Origin: Flavobacterium gelatinilyticum
Lineage (GTDB): Bacteria > Bacteroidota > Bacteroidia > Flavobacteriales > Flavobacteriaceae
Length of the DNA: 64,000 nt
Direction of reading: 5' to 3'
Assembly (NCBI RefSeq): GCF_027111295.1
Contig: NZ_CP114287.1
Span: 3,534,001 to 3,598,000 of the forward strand
The notes beneath the pieces are model-generated. The model saw only the letters and a list, made by a program, of their open reading frames with translations, made no database searches and was not told the origin of the DNA. Below are positions 43,593 to 52,940 of this stretch, one piece after another. The translations under genes were made by a program, and so were the position numbers. Numbering within the stretch: the stretch's first letter is position 1; each line of letters opens with the position of its first letter.

Positions 43593-45983
43593 CTATTGTG
43601 GCTGAGCAGCCGGTTTTAAACTGTCATTTACAATAACCGTACTGTCTTTTACCGGAGCCGTTTCAATTGGCTTTATCGGTTCTGTATATCTTTTTATTTT
43701 CTGCCGAATCATAACGGCATCATTCAGTACAAAAGGCGTAGGCATCATCCAGTCGCTTCTTGGTTTTACATTAAGGAGCGGGTTGGTCATTAAATCGAAA
43801 GAGCTTTCGATTAAATCCATATCAAAAATTGATGATTTATTGATGATAAATTCCATTTCCAGCGGTTCGTTGCTTACTACATAATAGCATAAAATTTTAG
43901 CATCTTCTCTTTCGAGTTTATTCGATTTTTCGCCTGAGGTTGAAACTCCGTTTGCCTTGAAATTGTAAAACGTCATTTTTGGATTGGCATAAATGTCATA
44001 ACGATTTACTTTTCTATTTGGTGTAATTCGTATTTTCATATACCTTTTACTGCCAATAACGCTGTCTCTTAAAAACGCAATTGTTGGTTTAGGAATATCT
44101 ACAACCGGTGCAATAGCGCTATTGGTAAAAGTTGTATTGTATTTGCTTGCCAGAGGAAGACTGTTTAATCCAACAGCTTTCTGGTTTTTCTCTCCTAAAT
44201 AGGTTTTGGTCCAGTCGTCGAGGTTTACATCGTAGGTTGCCCAGACTGCCGAATTTGTATTGGCGTTGTAGATATACAACAAACTGTTTGATTTTGCTTT
44301 TCCGTGTTCATAACCTGAATTAACACCGGCATAAATAAAAAATCCAATAGATGCTGTAAAGAATACTATAATCCAGGCTCCTTTTCTAAAGAAAGTGTTG
44401 AATATCGGGAGAAGCAGTCCAAAAAGAAGGACCGTTAAAACGGCGCTTCCAAAAAGTATCTTCAATCCTAAACCAATAGGAAACATAACAATAAAAGGCG
44501 CAACAATGGCAAGAGCCGGAATACTGAACAATAAATTCAGTCCCAGACTATAGTGCTGCGTAAGAACAAAAATCCCGAATAAAAGTATCCCGAAGTAAAC
44601 CGGAATAATCAAAAATCCTGCTCCGGCTAAACTGTTTGCAATAAAAGCATTAATGATGATCCATAAAAGCAGCGGTGCTACAAAATGATTCATCGTTATT
44701 TTTGAATCTGAAAAATGATGGTAGAACGCAAAACAAATGGCAATGCTTAAAGTAACAAAAGCCCCAATATAAGCATGTCCGTTATAGGTAAATCCGTTTA
44801 AAAGATCAGAATACTGCGGGTAAATTTCTAGAATAATCTTCCAGCCCAAAAAGGTTACCAGACCTGATACGATGATAGATCCCAAAAGCGGTACAAATCC
44901 TTTGAAAATTTCTCTCAAAGAAATCATTCGTTTGGCTTTTCCAATAAACATAAACAGAATTAAAAGTCCCAGAGCGATCAGGGTCATAGGCATAACCCAT
45001 GAAAAAGGATAATTTATAAAAGCAAAAGGAACATTAAAGTAAACATTGTCTTCTGTAGAATCTGTTTTAGTTAAATCTGTATTAGCGAAGTATTTTAAAA
45101 GAGGCATTAAGTATGAACCCTGGTGAGCCAGTGTCGTTTTACTTAAATGCTGTACATCGTCCTGCTGTGTGTGATAATTGTAATGACTGTCTATAAAAGC
45201 AAAATTAAAACCCTGAATATTGCCTTGTTCTCTAAAAACAGTTAAGTCGGTATCGTTAGGAAGCATTTTGTAAATACTGTACATAAGTGAGTTTGAAACC
45301 GGATACGCCGCTTTTGCATTTGTAAATTCTTTTACTAAAGCCTGATTTCCCTGATTGGTTTCCATCAGCATATAACTTGGTCCTGATGTTCCTCTGGCTT
45401 CAAAGTTTAAAACCAGTCCAACATCTTTTGCCCACGGATGCTGGTTTACAAAAAGTGCCGCGCCGTTTAAACCCAGTTCTTCTGCATCTGAAAAAAGAAT
45501 AATAATGTCGTTTTTCTGCGGATGCTTAGAATATAAAAAAGCTCTGATTCCTTCAAGAATCGTCGCCACTCCCGATGCGTCATCACTTGCACCTTTTGAA
45601 AAAGAATGCGGTGCACTGTCGTAATGAGAAAGTAACAAAAGTGCTTTGGAATTATCAGTTCCTTTAATTCTTGCAAGAATATTTTTAGATTTTACAAGAA
45701 GACCTTTATCGTTTAATGTAAAACCTTCCTGAGTAGTTGTCTCTAATCCAATCCTGTTTAACTCAAGTTTTAAATAATTGGCTACCAATTCGTGATTGGT
45801 TGAACCAACATAATGTGGTTTTTGGGCGATTATTTCGACCTGATTTAAAGCTCTTTCAGTAGAAAAATCAGCGAGGGCCTCGTCGTTTTTAGAGATCCAT
45901 TGTGGCATAGTCGTGGCATAAATAATGCCAAGGATCGCTAGTATACAAACGATTGCAAGAATTGAGGTTGGGTTTTTTCTCAT
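43593..45983 (-). CDS. M28 family zinc exopeptidase, membrane-anchored
   Basis: 796 aa. One N-terminal membrane helix (~8-25), then the M28 catalytic domain with zinc ligands H120 (LLLSHYDSAPHSF), D134 (GASDDASGVA) and E168/E169 (FSDAEELGLNG), then about eight membrane helices and a C-terminal soluble part of ~200 residues. An aminopeptidase-type enzyme facing the periplasm. Last gene of a unit with the zinc-ribbon protein (11-base gap) and the GNAT-nitrilase. The C-terminal Pro/Lys-rich end (PIKPIETAPVKDS) looks unstructured. Confidence 0.9.
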   Translation of the reverse strand: MRKNPTSILAIVCILAILGIIYATTMPQWISKNDEALADFSTERALNQVEIIAQKPHYVGSTNHELVANYLKLELNRIGLETTTQEGFTLNDKGLLVKSKNILARIKGTDNSKALLLLSHYDSAPHSFSKGASDDASGVATILEGIRAFLYSKHPQKNDIIILFSDAEELGLNGAALFVNQHPWAKDVGLVLNFEARGTSGPSYMLMETNQGNQALVKEFTNAKAAYPVSNSLMYSIYKMLPNDTDLTVFREQGNIQGFNFAFIDSHYNYHTQQDDVQHLSKTTLAHQGSYLMPLLKYFANTDLTKTDSTEDNVYFNVPFAFINYPFSWVMPMTLIALGLLILFMFIGKAKRMISLREIFKGFVPLLGSIIVSGLVTFLGWKIILEIYPQYSDLLNGFTYNGHAYIGAFVTLSIAICFAFYHHFSDSKITMNHFVAPLLLWIIINAFIANSLAGAGFLIIPVYFGILLFGIFVLTQHYSLGLNLLFSIPALAIVAPFIVMFPIGLGLKILFGSAVLTVLLFGLLLPIFNTFFRKGAWIIVFFTASIGFFIYAGVNSGYEHGKAKSNSLLYIYNANTNSAVWATYDVNLDDWTKTYLGEKNQKAVGLNSLPLASKYNTTFTNSAIAPVVDIPKPTIAFLRDSVIGSKRYMKIRITPNRKVNRYDIYANPKMTFYNFKANGVSTSGEKSNKLEREDAKILCYYVVSNEPLEMEFIINKSSIFDMDLIESSFDLMTNPLLNVKPRSDWMMPTPFVLNDAVMIRQKIKRYTEPIKPIETAPVKDSTVIVNDSLKPAAQPQ

Positions 45984-45994
45984 TACAAATACAA

Positions 45995-46342
45995 CTAAAT
46001 TTCTTTTTTAACAAGCATATAATAATCATTGTCCAAAGACCGATATCCCTGGTCATACAGGAAATAGTAAGTATTACCCGTTTTGGTGTGCAATATATTA
46101 GTAAAGAAATCAAAATCAAAGCCTTTATTGATCATTTTCTCCCGTGTTGCTTTCGATTTTCCATCAACATTTAACTCTGACAAAATACGGTAATTTTTTC
46201 GTAATTTATTATTTACATTTCGCATGTAATTATTGCTGTCTTTGTTTATTTTGTTGTTGTACGCATTCCGGCAGTTATCTGAGCAGAACTTTTTATCTTC
46301 CCTGCCTACTAATTTTTCAGAACATTCGAGACACGTTCTCAT
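45995..46342 (-). CDS. Hypothetical protein with N-terminal zinc ribbon, 115 aa
   Basis: C4-x2-C7 and C20-x3-C24 (CLECSEKLVGREDKKFCSDNC) form a likely zinc ribbon at the N-terminus. The rest is basic and helical with a final alpha/beta segment (NTYYFLYDQGYRSLDNDYYMLV). No known family; such proteins are common in Flavobacteria next to this peptidase. It overlaps the GNAT-nitrilase stop by four bases and stands 11 bases before the M28 gene, so the three are translated together. Confidence 0.75.
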   Translation of the reverse strand: MRTCLECSEKLVGREDKKFCSDNCRNAYNNKINKDSNNYMRNVNNKLRKNYRILSELNVDGKSKATREKMINKGFDFDFFTNILHTKTGNTYYFLYDQGYRSLDNDYYMLVKKEI

Positions 46343-47868
46343 TTGCTTGTTTTATTAATTTGATACAAATCTGTTCGTCTATCTTTTAAAATCCTTACGC
46401 TTCCGTGTTCATGAAGGTTTTTTAGTAAGTTTAGGTCGATATCTACAATTAAAGTCATTTCTGTGTTTGGCGTTGCTTCTGCTTTTATTCCGTTACTCGG
46501 GAAAGCAAAATCAGACGGTGTAAATACCGATGCCTGAGCATACTGAATATCCATGTTGTTTACTTTTGGAAGATTCCCCACGCATCCGGCGATGGCCACA
46601 TAACATTCGTTTTCTATAGCACGTGCCTGCGAACAATGTTTTACACGGGTGTAAGCATTTTGTGTATCAGTTAAAAATGGCACAAAAAGAATATTCATTC
46701 CTTCATCTGCCAGTAATCTTGACAGTTCAGGGAATTCGACGTCATAACAAATTAAGATTCCAATTTTACCACAGTCGGTATCGTAGGTTTTAAACTCAGA
46801 GCCACCCTTCATTCCCCAATGATGAACTTCGTTTGGTGTGATATGGATCTTGTAATACATTTCAGAAGTTCCATCCCTTTTGCATAAAAATCCAACATTG
46901 TATAAAATCCCATTTTCGAGATGAGGCATGCTTCCGGTTATAATATTGATGTTGTAAGAGATGGCAAATTCCTGAAAACGCTTTCTGATAGGATCTGAAT
47001 GTCGTGCCAGTTCCCTGATTGCTTCGGCTTCAGACAAATGATTAAAATCTGCCATTAACGGAGCGGTAAAAAGTTCCGGAAAAAGAGCGAAATCACTTCC
47101 ATAACCCGAAACGACATCGATAAAAAACTCCGCCTGTTCAAAAAGTGCTTCGACATTGTTCAGCTGGCGCATCTGCCACTGGATAAGACCTAAACGAATA
47201 ATACTTTTTTCAGAATTAATCAGTTTTGGATTTTCTTCGTAATACACATTGTTCCATTCCAGAAGAACCGCGAACTCTTTTGATTCTTCATCGCCTTCAA
47301 GATAATTTTTGATGACACGAAGAACGTGGAAATCATTGCTTAACTGAAAAGAAAGCACGGGATCATGAAGTTCCTTGTCTTTTACTTTTTCAATATAATT
47401 TCTGGGCGAAAGCTTTTTAGCATATTGATTGTAATTTGGGATTCGTCCGGCAAAAACAATGGCTTTTAAGTTCAGCTGTTCGCAAAGCTCTTTTCTGGCA
47501 TCGTATAAACGCCGGCCTAAACGCAGACCGCGGTAATTAGGATGGATGAATACATCGATTCCGTATAAAATTTCACCATCAGGATTGTGGGTAGAGAAAG
47601 TATAATCGCCGATAATTTGTCGGTAATTGTGTCTTTTGTCAACTAATTTTTCATCGACAATCAGCGATAATGCCGATCCTACCACGACGCCGTCAACCAG
47701 GATTACCAATTGTCCTTCAGGAAAAATAGAAAGCAGTTTTTTTATATCATTAGATCTCCAGTAGGAGTTTGCCATTTCAGGATACGATTCAACCATTGAA
47801 TTTTTCAATTGTTTGTAATCTTCAAACGCAAGGTTTCGTAACTCAACTTTTTTAATTTCTGTCTGCAT
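46339..47868 (-). CDS. Fused GNAT acetyltransferase / carbon-nitrogen hydrolase
   Basis: 509 aa from ATG 47868 (an upstream in-frame start at 47910 would add 14 residues that repeat no family motif). Residues ~1-205 are a GNAT domain (HPNYRGLRLGRRLYDARKEL). Residues ~225-509 are a nitrilase-type hydrolase: Glu in ALFPELFTAPL, Lys in KIHITPNEVHHWG and Cys in ILICYDVEFPEL make the catalytic triad. The fusion is known in Bacteroidota as a bifunctional GNAT/carbon-nitrogen hydrolase; substrates unknown. First gene of the unit ending in the M28 peptidase. Confidence 0.9.
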   Translation of the reverse strand: MQTEIKKVELRNLAFEDYKQLKNSMVESYPEMANSYWRSNDIKKLLSIFPEGQLVILVDGVVVGSALSLIVDEKLVDKRHNYRQIIGDYTFSTHNPDGEILYGIDVFIHPNYRGLRLGRRLYDARKELCEQLNLKAIVFAGRIPNYNQYAKKLSPRNYIEKVKDKELHDPVLSFQLSNDFHVLRVIKNYLEGDEESKEFAVLLEWNNVYYEENPKLINSEKSIIRLGLIQWQMRQLNNVEALFEQAEFFIDVVSGYGSDFALFPELFTAPLMADFNHLSEAEAIRELARHSDPIRKRFQEFAISYNINIITGSMPHLENGILYNVGFLCKRDGTSEMYYKIHITPNEVHHWGMKGGSEFKTYDTDCGKIGILICYDVEFPELSRLLADEGMNILFVPFLTDTQNAYTRVKHCSQARAIENECYVAIAGCVGNLPKVNNMDIQYAQASVFTPSDFAFPSNGIKAEATPNTEMTLIVDIDLNLLKNLHEHGSVRILKDRRTDLYQINKTSK

Positions 47869-48042
47869 ATATGTACGATTTATCTCAAATATAGCGAAAA
47901 TAATTTCCATTTACAAACGCTTACAAATAATTACAACCGAAAGTAATTAGTTTACAACCGAATAATTCTGAGGGATCAGCGCAATTTTGCAGTGTTGAAT
48001 CTGATCAACGATTTTATATAAACATTTAAAATAATATACGCC

Positions 48043-48375
48043 ATGAATGCAATGAAAAACAGAGTACAATTAATTGGTAATGCAGGAAACGATCCGGAAA
48101 TTAAAACTTTAGAAAACGGAAAAAAACTCGCTCATTTTACGATCGCGACAAATGATTTTTACAAAAATGAAAGAGGAGAAAAAGTAGAGCAGACCGAATG
48201 GCACCGCTTAACTGCCTGGGGAAAAACAGCAGAAATTATCGAAAAGTATGTGGTAAAAGGTAAAGAGGTCGCAATAGACGGAAAATTAACACACAGAAGT
48301 TACGATGACAAAAATGGAGAGAAAAAGTACGTTACCGAAGTAGTTGTAAACGAAATTTTGCTGTTGAGTAAATAA
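48043..48375 (+). CDS. ssb: Short single-stranded DNA-binding protein
   Basis: 110 aa with an OB fold (VQLIGNAGNDPEI, FTIATNDFY, WHRLTAWGKTAEI, KKYVTEVVVNEI) but no C-terminal acidic tip: the chain stops at LLLSK. Full-length SSBs end in a DDDIPF-like tail that recruits partners. So this is probably a second, accessory SSB, not the replicative one, which should be elsewhere. A promoter was not found; the following palindrome at 48413 may act as terminator. Confidence 0.92.
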   Translation: MNAMKNRVQLIGNAGNDPEIKTLENGKKLAHFTIATNDFYKNERGEKVEQTEWHRLTAWGKTAEIIEKYVVKGKEVAIDGKLTHRSYDDKNGEKKYVTEVVVNEILLLSK

Positions 48376-48412
48376 GATTAAACGCCGCAAAAAATTGTTT
48401 ATAAGTATCAAA

Positions 48413-48439
48413 CCCGACAGGTTTTTAAAACCTGTCGGG
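48413..48439. repeat. REP-like palindrome, copy 4, probable ssb terminator
   Basis: 27-bp palindrome CCCGACAGGTTTT, t, AAAACCTGTCGGG, the same length and layout (CC....AGGTTTT core) as the three copies around the transposase at 1-708. It lies 37 bp after ssb and just past the end of the DUF2461 gene on the other strand, so it may end both transcripts. Confidence 0.65.
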
Positions 48440-48462
48440 TTTTGTTTTATGCTGAAACATAT

Positions 48463-49155
48463 TTATAAAATCGAAACTCCGTTTGTATCGGTTGTAAGCA
48501 CTTCGCTCATATAATCAAAAAATGGTCTCATGTTTTTGAATGTTTCCAGAGCCTGTCCTAAAAATTCATAGCTCAATACTTCATCATCTGTAAAGTGTTT
48601 CATGATCAAAAACTGTTTAAACCGGAGCAGATCAATTGCAGGATGATTAGGATCAAAACCTTTAGGCGTCGTTTTAAGCTGTTCACCTTGTAAAGTTCCA
48701 AAAGTGTTTTTAAAAGATTTTGAATTTAATATTTTCTGAAACGTTTCCGGATCAAGATCAAATTCAGCTCTAATGCGTTTTAAATCGGCTGCGTTGGGAC
48801 CCCAGAAACCTCCGGCAAGAAAACTGTTTCCTTTTTCCAGATGAAAATAGTAACCGCCGCGTCTTGCTGCGGTTGCACGTGTGTAACTGCCTCCCCAAAA
48901 AGTTTTAAAAGGCGTTTTGTCTTTAGAAAAACGAATGTCACGATAAATGCGGTATACGCTTTTTTTGCCGGATGCATTTTCAAGTACATCCGTTTTAGAA
49001 AGCGCTTTCAGCAAAGCATCGGCAAAATTCTGAATATGATTTAATTCAATCAAATATTCAGGTTTATGTTCATCAAACCACGGTTTGTTGTTATTAAGTT
49101 TAAGTTGTTGTAAAAAATCAAGACTGGATTTAGGTATAGTAATTGGGTTTTCCAT
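48463..49155 (-). CDS. DUF2461 protein
   Basis: 230 aa matching the DUF2461/TIGR02453 family: LDFLQQLKLNNNKPWFDEHKPEY, VYRIYRDIRFSKDKTPFKT, GGYYFHLEKGNSFLAGGFW and the C-terminal ALETFKNMRPFFDYM. Conserved, widespread, function unknown. It is convergent with ssb and follows the small Lys/Cys gene after a terminator. Confidence 0.92.
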   Translation of the reverse strand: MENPITIPKSSLDFLQQLKLNNNKPWFDEHKPEYLIELNHIQNFADALLKALSKTDVLENASGKKSVYRIYRDIRFSKDKTPFKTFWGGSYTRATAARRGGYYFHLEKGNSFLAGGFWGPNAADLKRIRAEFDLDPETFQKILNSKSFKNTFGTLQGEQLKTTPKGFDPNHPAIDLLRFKQFLIMKHFTDDEVLSYEFLGQALETFKNMRPFFDYMSEVLTTDTNGVSIL

Positions 49156-49202
49156 ATAAAATTGAAATCTTTAAATTGAAAAGATGATGCAATTTAAAAC
49201 TA

Positions 49203-49233
49203 AAAAACCCACCAAAGAAATCCGGTGGGTTTT
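49203..49233 (-). terminator. Terminator of the small Lys/Cys gene
   Basis: Stem AAAACCCACC / GGTGGGTTTT with an 11-base loop. On the minus strand it is followed by a run of six T, so it serves the gene ending at 49246. Confidence 0.8.
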
Positions 49234-49245
49234 TGTTATATTGTG

Positions 49246-49464
49246 TTAAGCCGTTTTTTTAAGTAAATCAAACATAGGACATCGTGAGCAGCGTTTCTTT
49301 TCACTTTTTTTGTATTTCTCACAACAAGAAGATTTACAATTTTCAATCTTCTTGATTTTGTCAAGGATATCTTTATTCTTTTGTTTCTTTTTATCCTTTT
49401 TTTTGTCCTTATCTTTTTCTTTCTTGCTCAATTTTCCTCTGGTATTATGTAAAAACAGAGACAA
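49246..49464 (-). CDS. Small Lys-rich protein with Cys cluster, 72 aa
   Basis: Charged N-terminal 45 residues (KLSKKEKDKDKKKDKKKQK) with no fold expected, then KIENCKSSCCEKYKKSEKKRCSRCPMFDLLKK, in which five cysteines could form a zinc site. No family identified, but the Cys pattern is a plausible conserved core, and the gene has its own terminator. A spurious call remains possible given the Lys bias. Confidence 0.6.
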   Translation of the reverse strand: MSLFLHNTRGKLSKKEKDKDKKKDKKKQKNKDILDKIKKIENCKSSCCEKYKKSEKKRCSRCPMFDLLKKTA

Positions 49465-49516
49465 ATATAAATGAAAAAAGTTATTTTTATGTGTTCTAAA
49501 TAAACTTTAACTATTT

Positions 49517-50035
49517 TTATTTTGGATTAATAGCAATAGAACTTGTAACTGTTAACTGCTGAATATCACGGTCAAACAAATAAAGCCCGCCTTTGTCTTC
49601 ACCAATCAGGTTAATTTTGTCCAGAATAGATTTAGCTGTAGCTTCTTCCTCGATTTGTTCAGAAACATACCATTGTAAGAAATTATGTGTTGCATAATCT
49701 TTTTCTTCAAAAGTAATGTGTACCAACTCGTTGATAGATTTCGAAACAAAAAGTTCATGATTGTAAAGCTCCTCAAACATTTCTTTGAAGGTGGAGTATG
49801 ATATTCTAGGCGCTTTTAAATCTGTAATCTGAGCGTGTGCTCCACGTTCATTTACATATTTTACCAATTTAAGCATGTGCGCTCTTTCTTCGTCTGACTG
49901 TGTGTACATAAACTGAGCGATTCCCTCTAATCCGTGTACTTCAGCCCAACAAGCCATAGAAAGATAAGTTTGCGAAGATTCTGCTTCTATGCGGATTTGC
50001 TTGTTTAAAGCTGATTCAATATTTTTTGATAGCAT
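49517..50035 (-). CDS. ftnA: Bacterial ferritin
   Basis: 172 aa from ATG 50035; the longer frame to 50101 starts with an unlikely leader. The ferroxidase centre residues fall at the positions used in E. coli FtnA: E17, E50 and H53 (SDEERAHML), E94, Q127 and E130 (EQIEEE). It stores iron as ferric mineral in the cytoplasm, complementing the feoAB uptake genes at 11970. Single gene. Confidence 0.95.
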   Translation of the reverse strand: MLSKNIESALNKQIRIEAESSQTYLSMACWAEVHGLEGIAQFMYTQSDEERAHMLKLVKYVNERGAHAQITDLKAPRISYSTFKEMFEELYNHELFVSKSINELVHITFEEKDYATHNFLQWYVSEQIEEEATAKSILDKINLIGEDKGGLYLFDRDIQQLTVTSSIAINPK

Positions 50036-50129
50036 AATTTGTGTCTTTTTGGTAAAATTAAAAAAAATAATCCGAACCATTTTTTCAAAGTCCGAAAACA
50101 TGGCAGCATTTGAATTAAATCCAGATCAT

Positions 50130-51578
50130 TTACGGCTGTTTAATATCCTCAAAAGATGCCGGTCTCGAAAATATTGACTTATTCATGATCGGGTTTCCGT
50201 TGTCTTCGTTCACAAAACCGTTTGTGAATTTCCTCATGATAAATTGTTTCGAAGCAATATCGTAATAACTTAAAATATAATAGTCTTTAAGCTTCAGGCT
50301 GTTTTGCAGCATCATGCCTTTGTTGACGTTTAAGTAATAAAACAAATTGTCTACCGCCAATGGTTCTGATTTTACATCTTTTACAAAATCGTAGTTTTCA
50401 TTGAGCATTGCATCAAAATAGACCATTCTGCTAAGTGAACGCATACCTGAAAAATTAAAAATTTCATCAGTATTGTACATATAATCAGAATCGACATATT
50501 CTACAAAACCGCCAAAGGTTATAAAATTGTTTTTGTTGTTTTTAATAACCGAAATTCCGGCGCTCAAATCAGCTAAGTTCCTCAGGAATTTAGCTGTCGT
50601 TTTTAACTCCTGGGGCCTATTGTTGTTGTTTTGAATAAAAAACGGTGAGTTTTTAAACTGTATCGTATCATTTTTTGAAATAGAGCTGCTTTTAATTGTC
50701 TTTCCGGTATCATAATCTTTGATGGTAAACAAAAACTGATCTTTGTTCGCCGTCATTTGAAACAGTTTTTTATCGCTGTAAAATGAATTTGCAGTTCGGG
50801 ATGGTTTTACAGAAACAGGAAGGTCGAACGTTTTTTCGGTAATTTCTGCCGTTTCCATGTTAAGATCAAAAACCTGTGTTTTTTTTGAATTATAATCCAA
50901 TGTCAGGATAAGGCGATCATCCAAAACGTATAATTTGTTGATATTAGAAGTTTTGTCGATCGAATTAAAATCGTCTGACTCCATCATCTGAATTGGATAA
51001 TAGCGTATCAGTGTGGTGAATGAAAAGCTTTGACCTCTTCCGTTCTGAAAGGTAAAAGGCGAGAAGTCGAACATTTTTATTTCGCAGTTTCCGTTTTCGA
51101 ATTTATACAGAAGAAGGTGCTGTTGGGCTTTTTCTTTTGCCAAAATATAGAAAATATTGTTTTTTTGGAAAGAGGCAAGTATATAATCATGTGCTTCGGG
51201 GAAATCAAAATTTAGGGATCTTGTTGTTTTGGTTTCGGTAAAATATTTGATTATTCTGATGTTTCTCAAGTTAGACGAACTCCAGTACAACAACGGGGCC
51301 TTATCTGCTCCAATACTATAACCCAGCAAAACACGGTCTGCGGCATATCGTATAGAATCTGTAAACTGACTGGTGAGAAATAAGGATTGATTGTATTTTA
51401 AAATATTGATGTTCTTGTTGTCTGAGGCAAAAACATATACATCATGTGTTTTTACATCTTCGATATTCAAAAGCTGTGCTTCAGACAGATTGAGATTCAA
51501 TGGAAATGAATTCAAAACGGTCTGACTAAACAGAATGGATTGAGAAGACAAAAGAAAAAATAGGAATAGTTTTTTCAT
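50130..51578 (-). CDS. Hypothetical exported protein, 482 aa (paralogue of 55478-56914)
   Basis: Signal peptide MKKLFLFFLLSSQSILFSQ. No family was recognised. It is a clear paralogue of the protein at 55478: shared blocks include NSFYxDKKxxQ, TIKDYDTGK/SIKDLDDN, QFIRKLNxLxSG and the final IRKFT, with similar length. It looks like a WD-like or six-bladed all-beta repeat protein (short strands with LYWSSS, IFYILAKEK, LYKFENG). Both probably sit in the envelope. Alone on its transcript, downstream of ompA. Confidence 0.75.
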   Translation of the reverse strand: MKKLFLFFLLSSQSILFSQTVLNSFPLNLNLSEAQLLNIEDVKTHDVYVFASDNKNINILKYNQSLFLTSQFTDSIRYAADRVLLGYSIGADKAPLLYWSSSNLRNIRIIKYFTETKTTRSLNFDFPEAHDYILASFQKNNIFYILAKEKAQQHLLLYKFENGNCEIKMFDFSPFTFQNGRGQSFSFTTLIRYYPIQMMESDDFNSIDKTSNINKLYVLDDRLILTLDYNSKKTQVFDLNMETAEITEKTFDLPVSVKPSRTANSFYSDKKLFQMTANKDQFLFTIKDYDTGKTIKSSSISKNDTIQFKNSPFFIQNNNNRPQELKTTAKFLRNLADLSAGISVIKNNKNNFITFGGFVEYVDSDYMYNTDEIFNFSGMRSLSRMVYFDAMLNENYDFVKDVKSEPLAVDNLFYYLNVNKGMMLQNSLKLKDYYILSYYDIASKQFIMRKFTNGFVNEDNGNPIMNKSIFSRPASFEDIKQP

Positions 51579-51649
51579 GTTTTTACAGGCACAAATATTA
51601 TTCCAAATTTAATGAAATAAAACCGGCAGAAATGTACGCAATAAAAAAA

Positions 51650-51674
51650 GTCCGCAAGAATTCATCTCGCGGAC
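51650..51674 (-). terminator. Terminator of the OmpA gene
   Basis: Stem AGTCCGC / GCGGACT-like with a 12-base loop; on the minus strand followed by seven T. Located 23 bp after the OmpA stop. Confidence 0.8.
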
Positions 51675-51697
51675 CTGTTTTTTGGTTTTAAAAGAAA

Positions 51698-52834
51698 TTA
51701 TTTCACTTTAAAAGTTACTCTTCTAGCCAGTCTTCTAGCTTCTTCAGAATCTTTTTGGATTGATGTGTCAGCACCACCGGCAACCACATTTAATCTTGAA
51801 GATGAAATTCCAGCTTTTTCAAGAATAGTTTTTACGTTTTGAGCTCTTTTGTTTGACAGTTTTTCGTTGTATTCAGAGCTTCCAACCTGATCTGCATATC
51901 CAATGATGTCAAGATTCGCAGATGGATTTTTTCTTAAATAAGTTAAAACTGCATCAATCGCAGCAGTTGAGTTTTCAATTGGCGTAGCTTTGTTGAAATC
52001 AAAGTAAACACTGTAATACTTGCTGTCGATCATTTCTCTTACGATATCTTTATCGCTTACGATAGTCGTTGTAACAGGTTTTTCAACAATCACTTTTTCA
52101 GGAACTTTTTTAACTTGTTCTTCAAGCTGTGCCACTTTATTTTCTAGCGCAGAAAGATCAGCGTTATTTGAATTGTTATCCATTACAACCCAGTCAGCAT
52201 GTTTGCTGTGTTTTCCTAAATACACATTCAAACCTACAGTAGCGTTGAATAATACTCCTGAGAATCCTCTGTTGTCTGGAAGATAAACGCCGTCAAAAGA
52301 ACGATCCTGAGATGCATTAAAAATTGCAGAGAAATCTCCGGTTAATGCAATTCTGTTTGACAGTTTGATTTGTCCCGTAACACCAGCAATAAAGTTAAGC
52401 ATTTCGTCAGCTCCGCTAAAACTATCACTTCTTAATTGAGAGTAGCCAAAACCGGTATGTCCTAATAATCCGATTGTATTAGTCCAGGTTTCAAAATTCA
52501 TAATGCGTCCTAAGTTTGCAACGGCTTGTAAGTCTGCTCTGTAGTATTTTGAATTAAATTCTAAAGAGTTTTTTTTGTTTGTTAAACTGTTGTAACCTAC
52601 ATCGGCTTTTAAACCAAATTTGTTGTTAAACATATAACGAATTCCAAAATCACCAACCCACGGACTTGGAGTACTTGTGTAGTAACCATCAGAAAAAGGT
52701 TTTTGAGGTTTATTTACCCCGCCGGCCAATTCAAGAGACCACTTATTAAAATTTTTCGAAGTATTACCTTCTGTCTGCGCATTCATACCTGTAAGGCCTA
52801 GAGCAAATGCAAGAATAATTACAGATTTTTTCAT
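51698..52834 (-). CDS. OmpA family outer-membrane porin, 378 aa
   Basis: Signal peptide MKKSVIILAFALGLTGMNAQ, an eight-stranded barrel with short turns (residues ~25-205), a coiled-coil linker (LSALENKVAQLEEQVKK, ~225-245) and a C-terminal OmpA domain (VYFDFNKATPIE, LDIIGYADQVGSSEYNEKLSNKRAQNV) that binds peptidoglycan. It links the outer membrane to the wall. The linker's coiled coil is a common feature of Bacteroidota OmpA proteins. Confidence 0.95.
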   Translation of the reverse strand: MKKSVIILAFALGLTGMNAQTEGNTSKNFNKWSLELAGGVNKPQKPFSDGYYTSTPSPWVGDFGIRYMFNNKFGLKADVGYNSLTNKKNSLEFNSKYYRADLQAVANLGRIMNFETWTNTIGLLGHTGFGYSQLRSDSFSGADEMLNFIAGVTGQIKLSNRIALTGDFSAIFNASQDRSFDGVYLPDNRGFSGVLFNATVGLNVYLGKHSKHADWVVMDNNSNNADLSALENKVAQLEEQVKKVPEKVIVEKPVTTTIVSDKDIVREMIDSKYYSVYFDFNKATPIENSTAAIDAVLTYLRKNPSANLDIIGYADQVGSSEYNEKLSNKRAQNVKTILEKAGISSSRLNVVAGGADTSIQKDSEEARRLARRVTFKVK

Positions 52835-52940
52835 TGAAATTTGAGTTTTAAATTTTTCCTCAAACCAACGACATATTAGGGCTGGATTTGTACACTAAAA
52901 GTTATTAGAGTATCAAAATAAGACATTCGATGTGTTAAAG

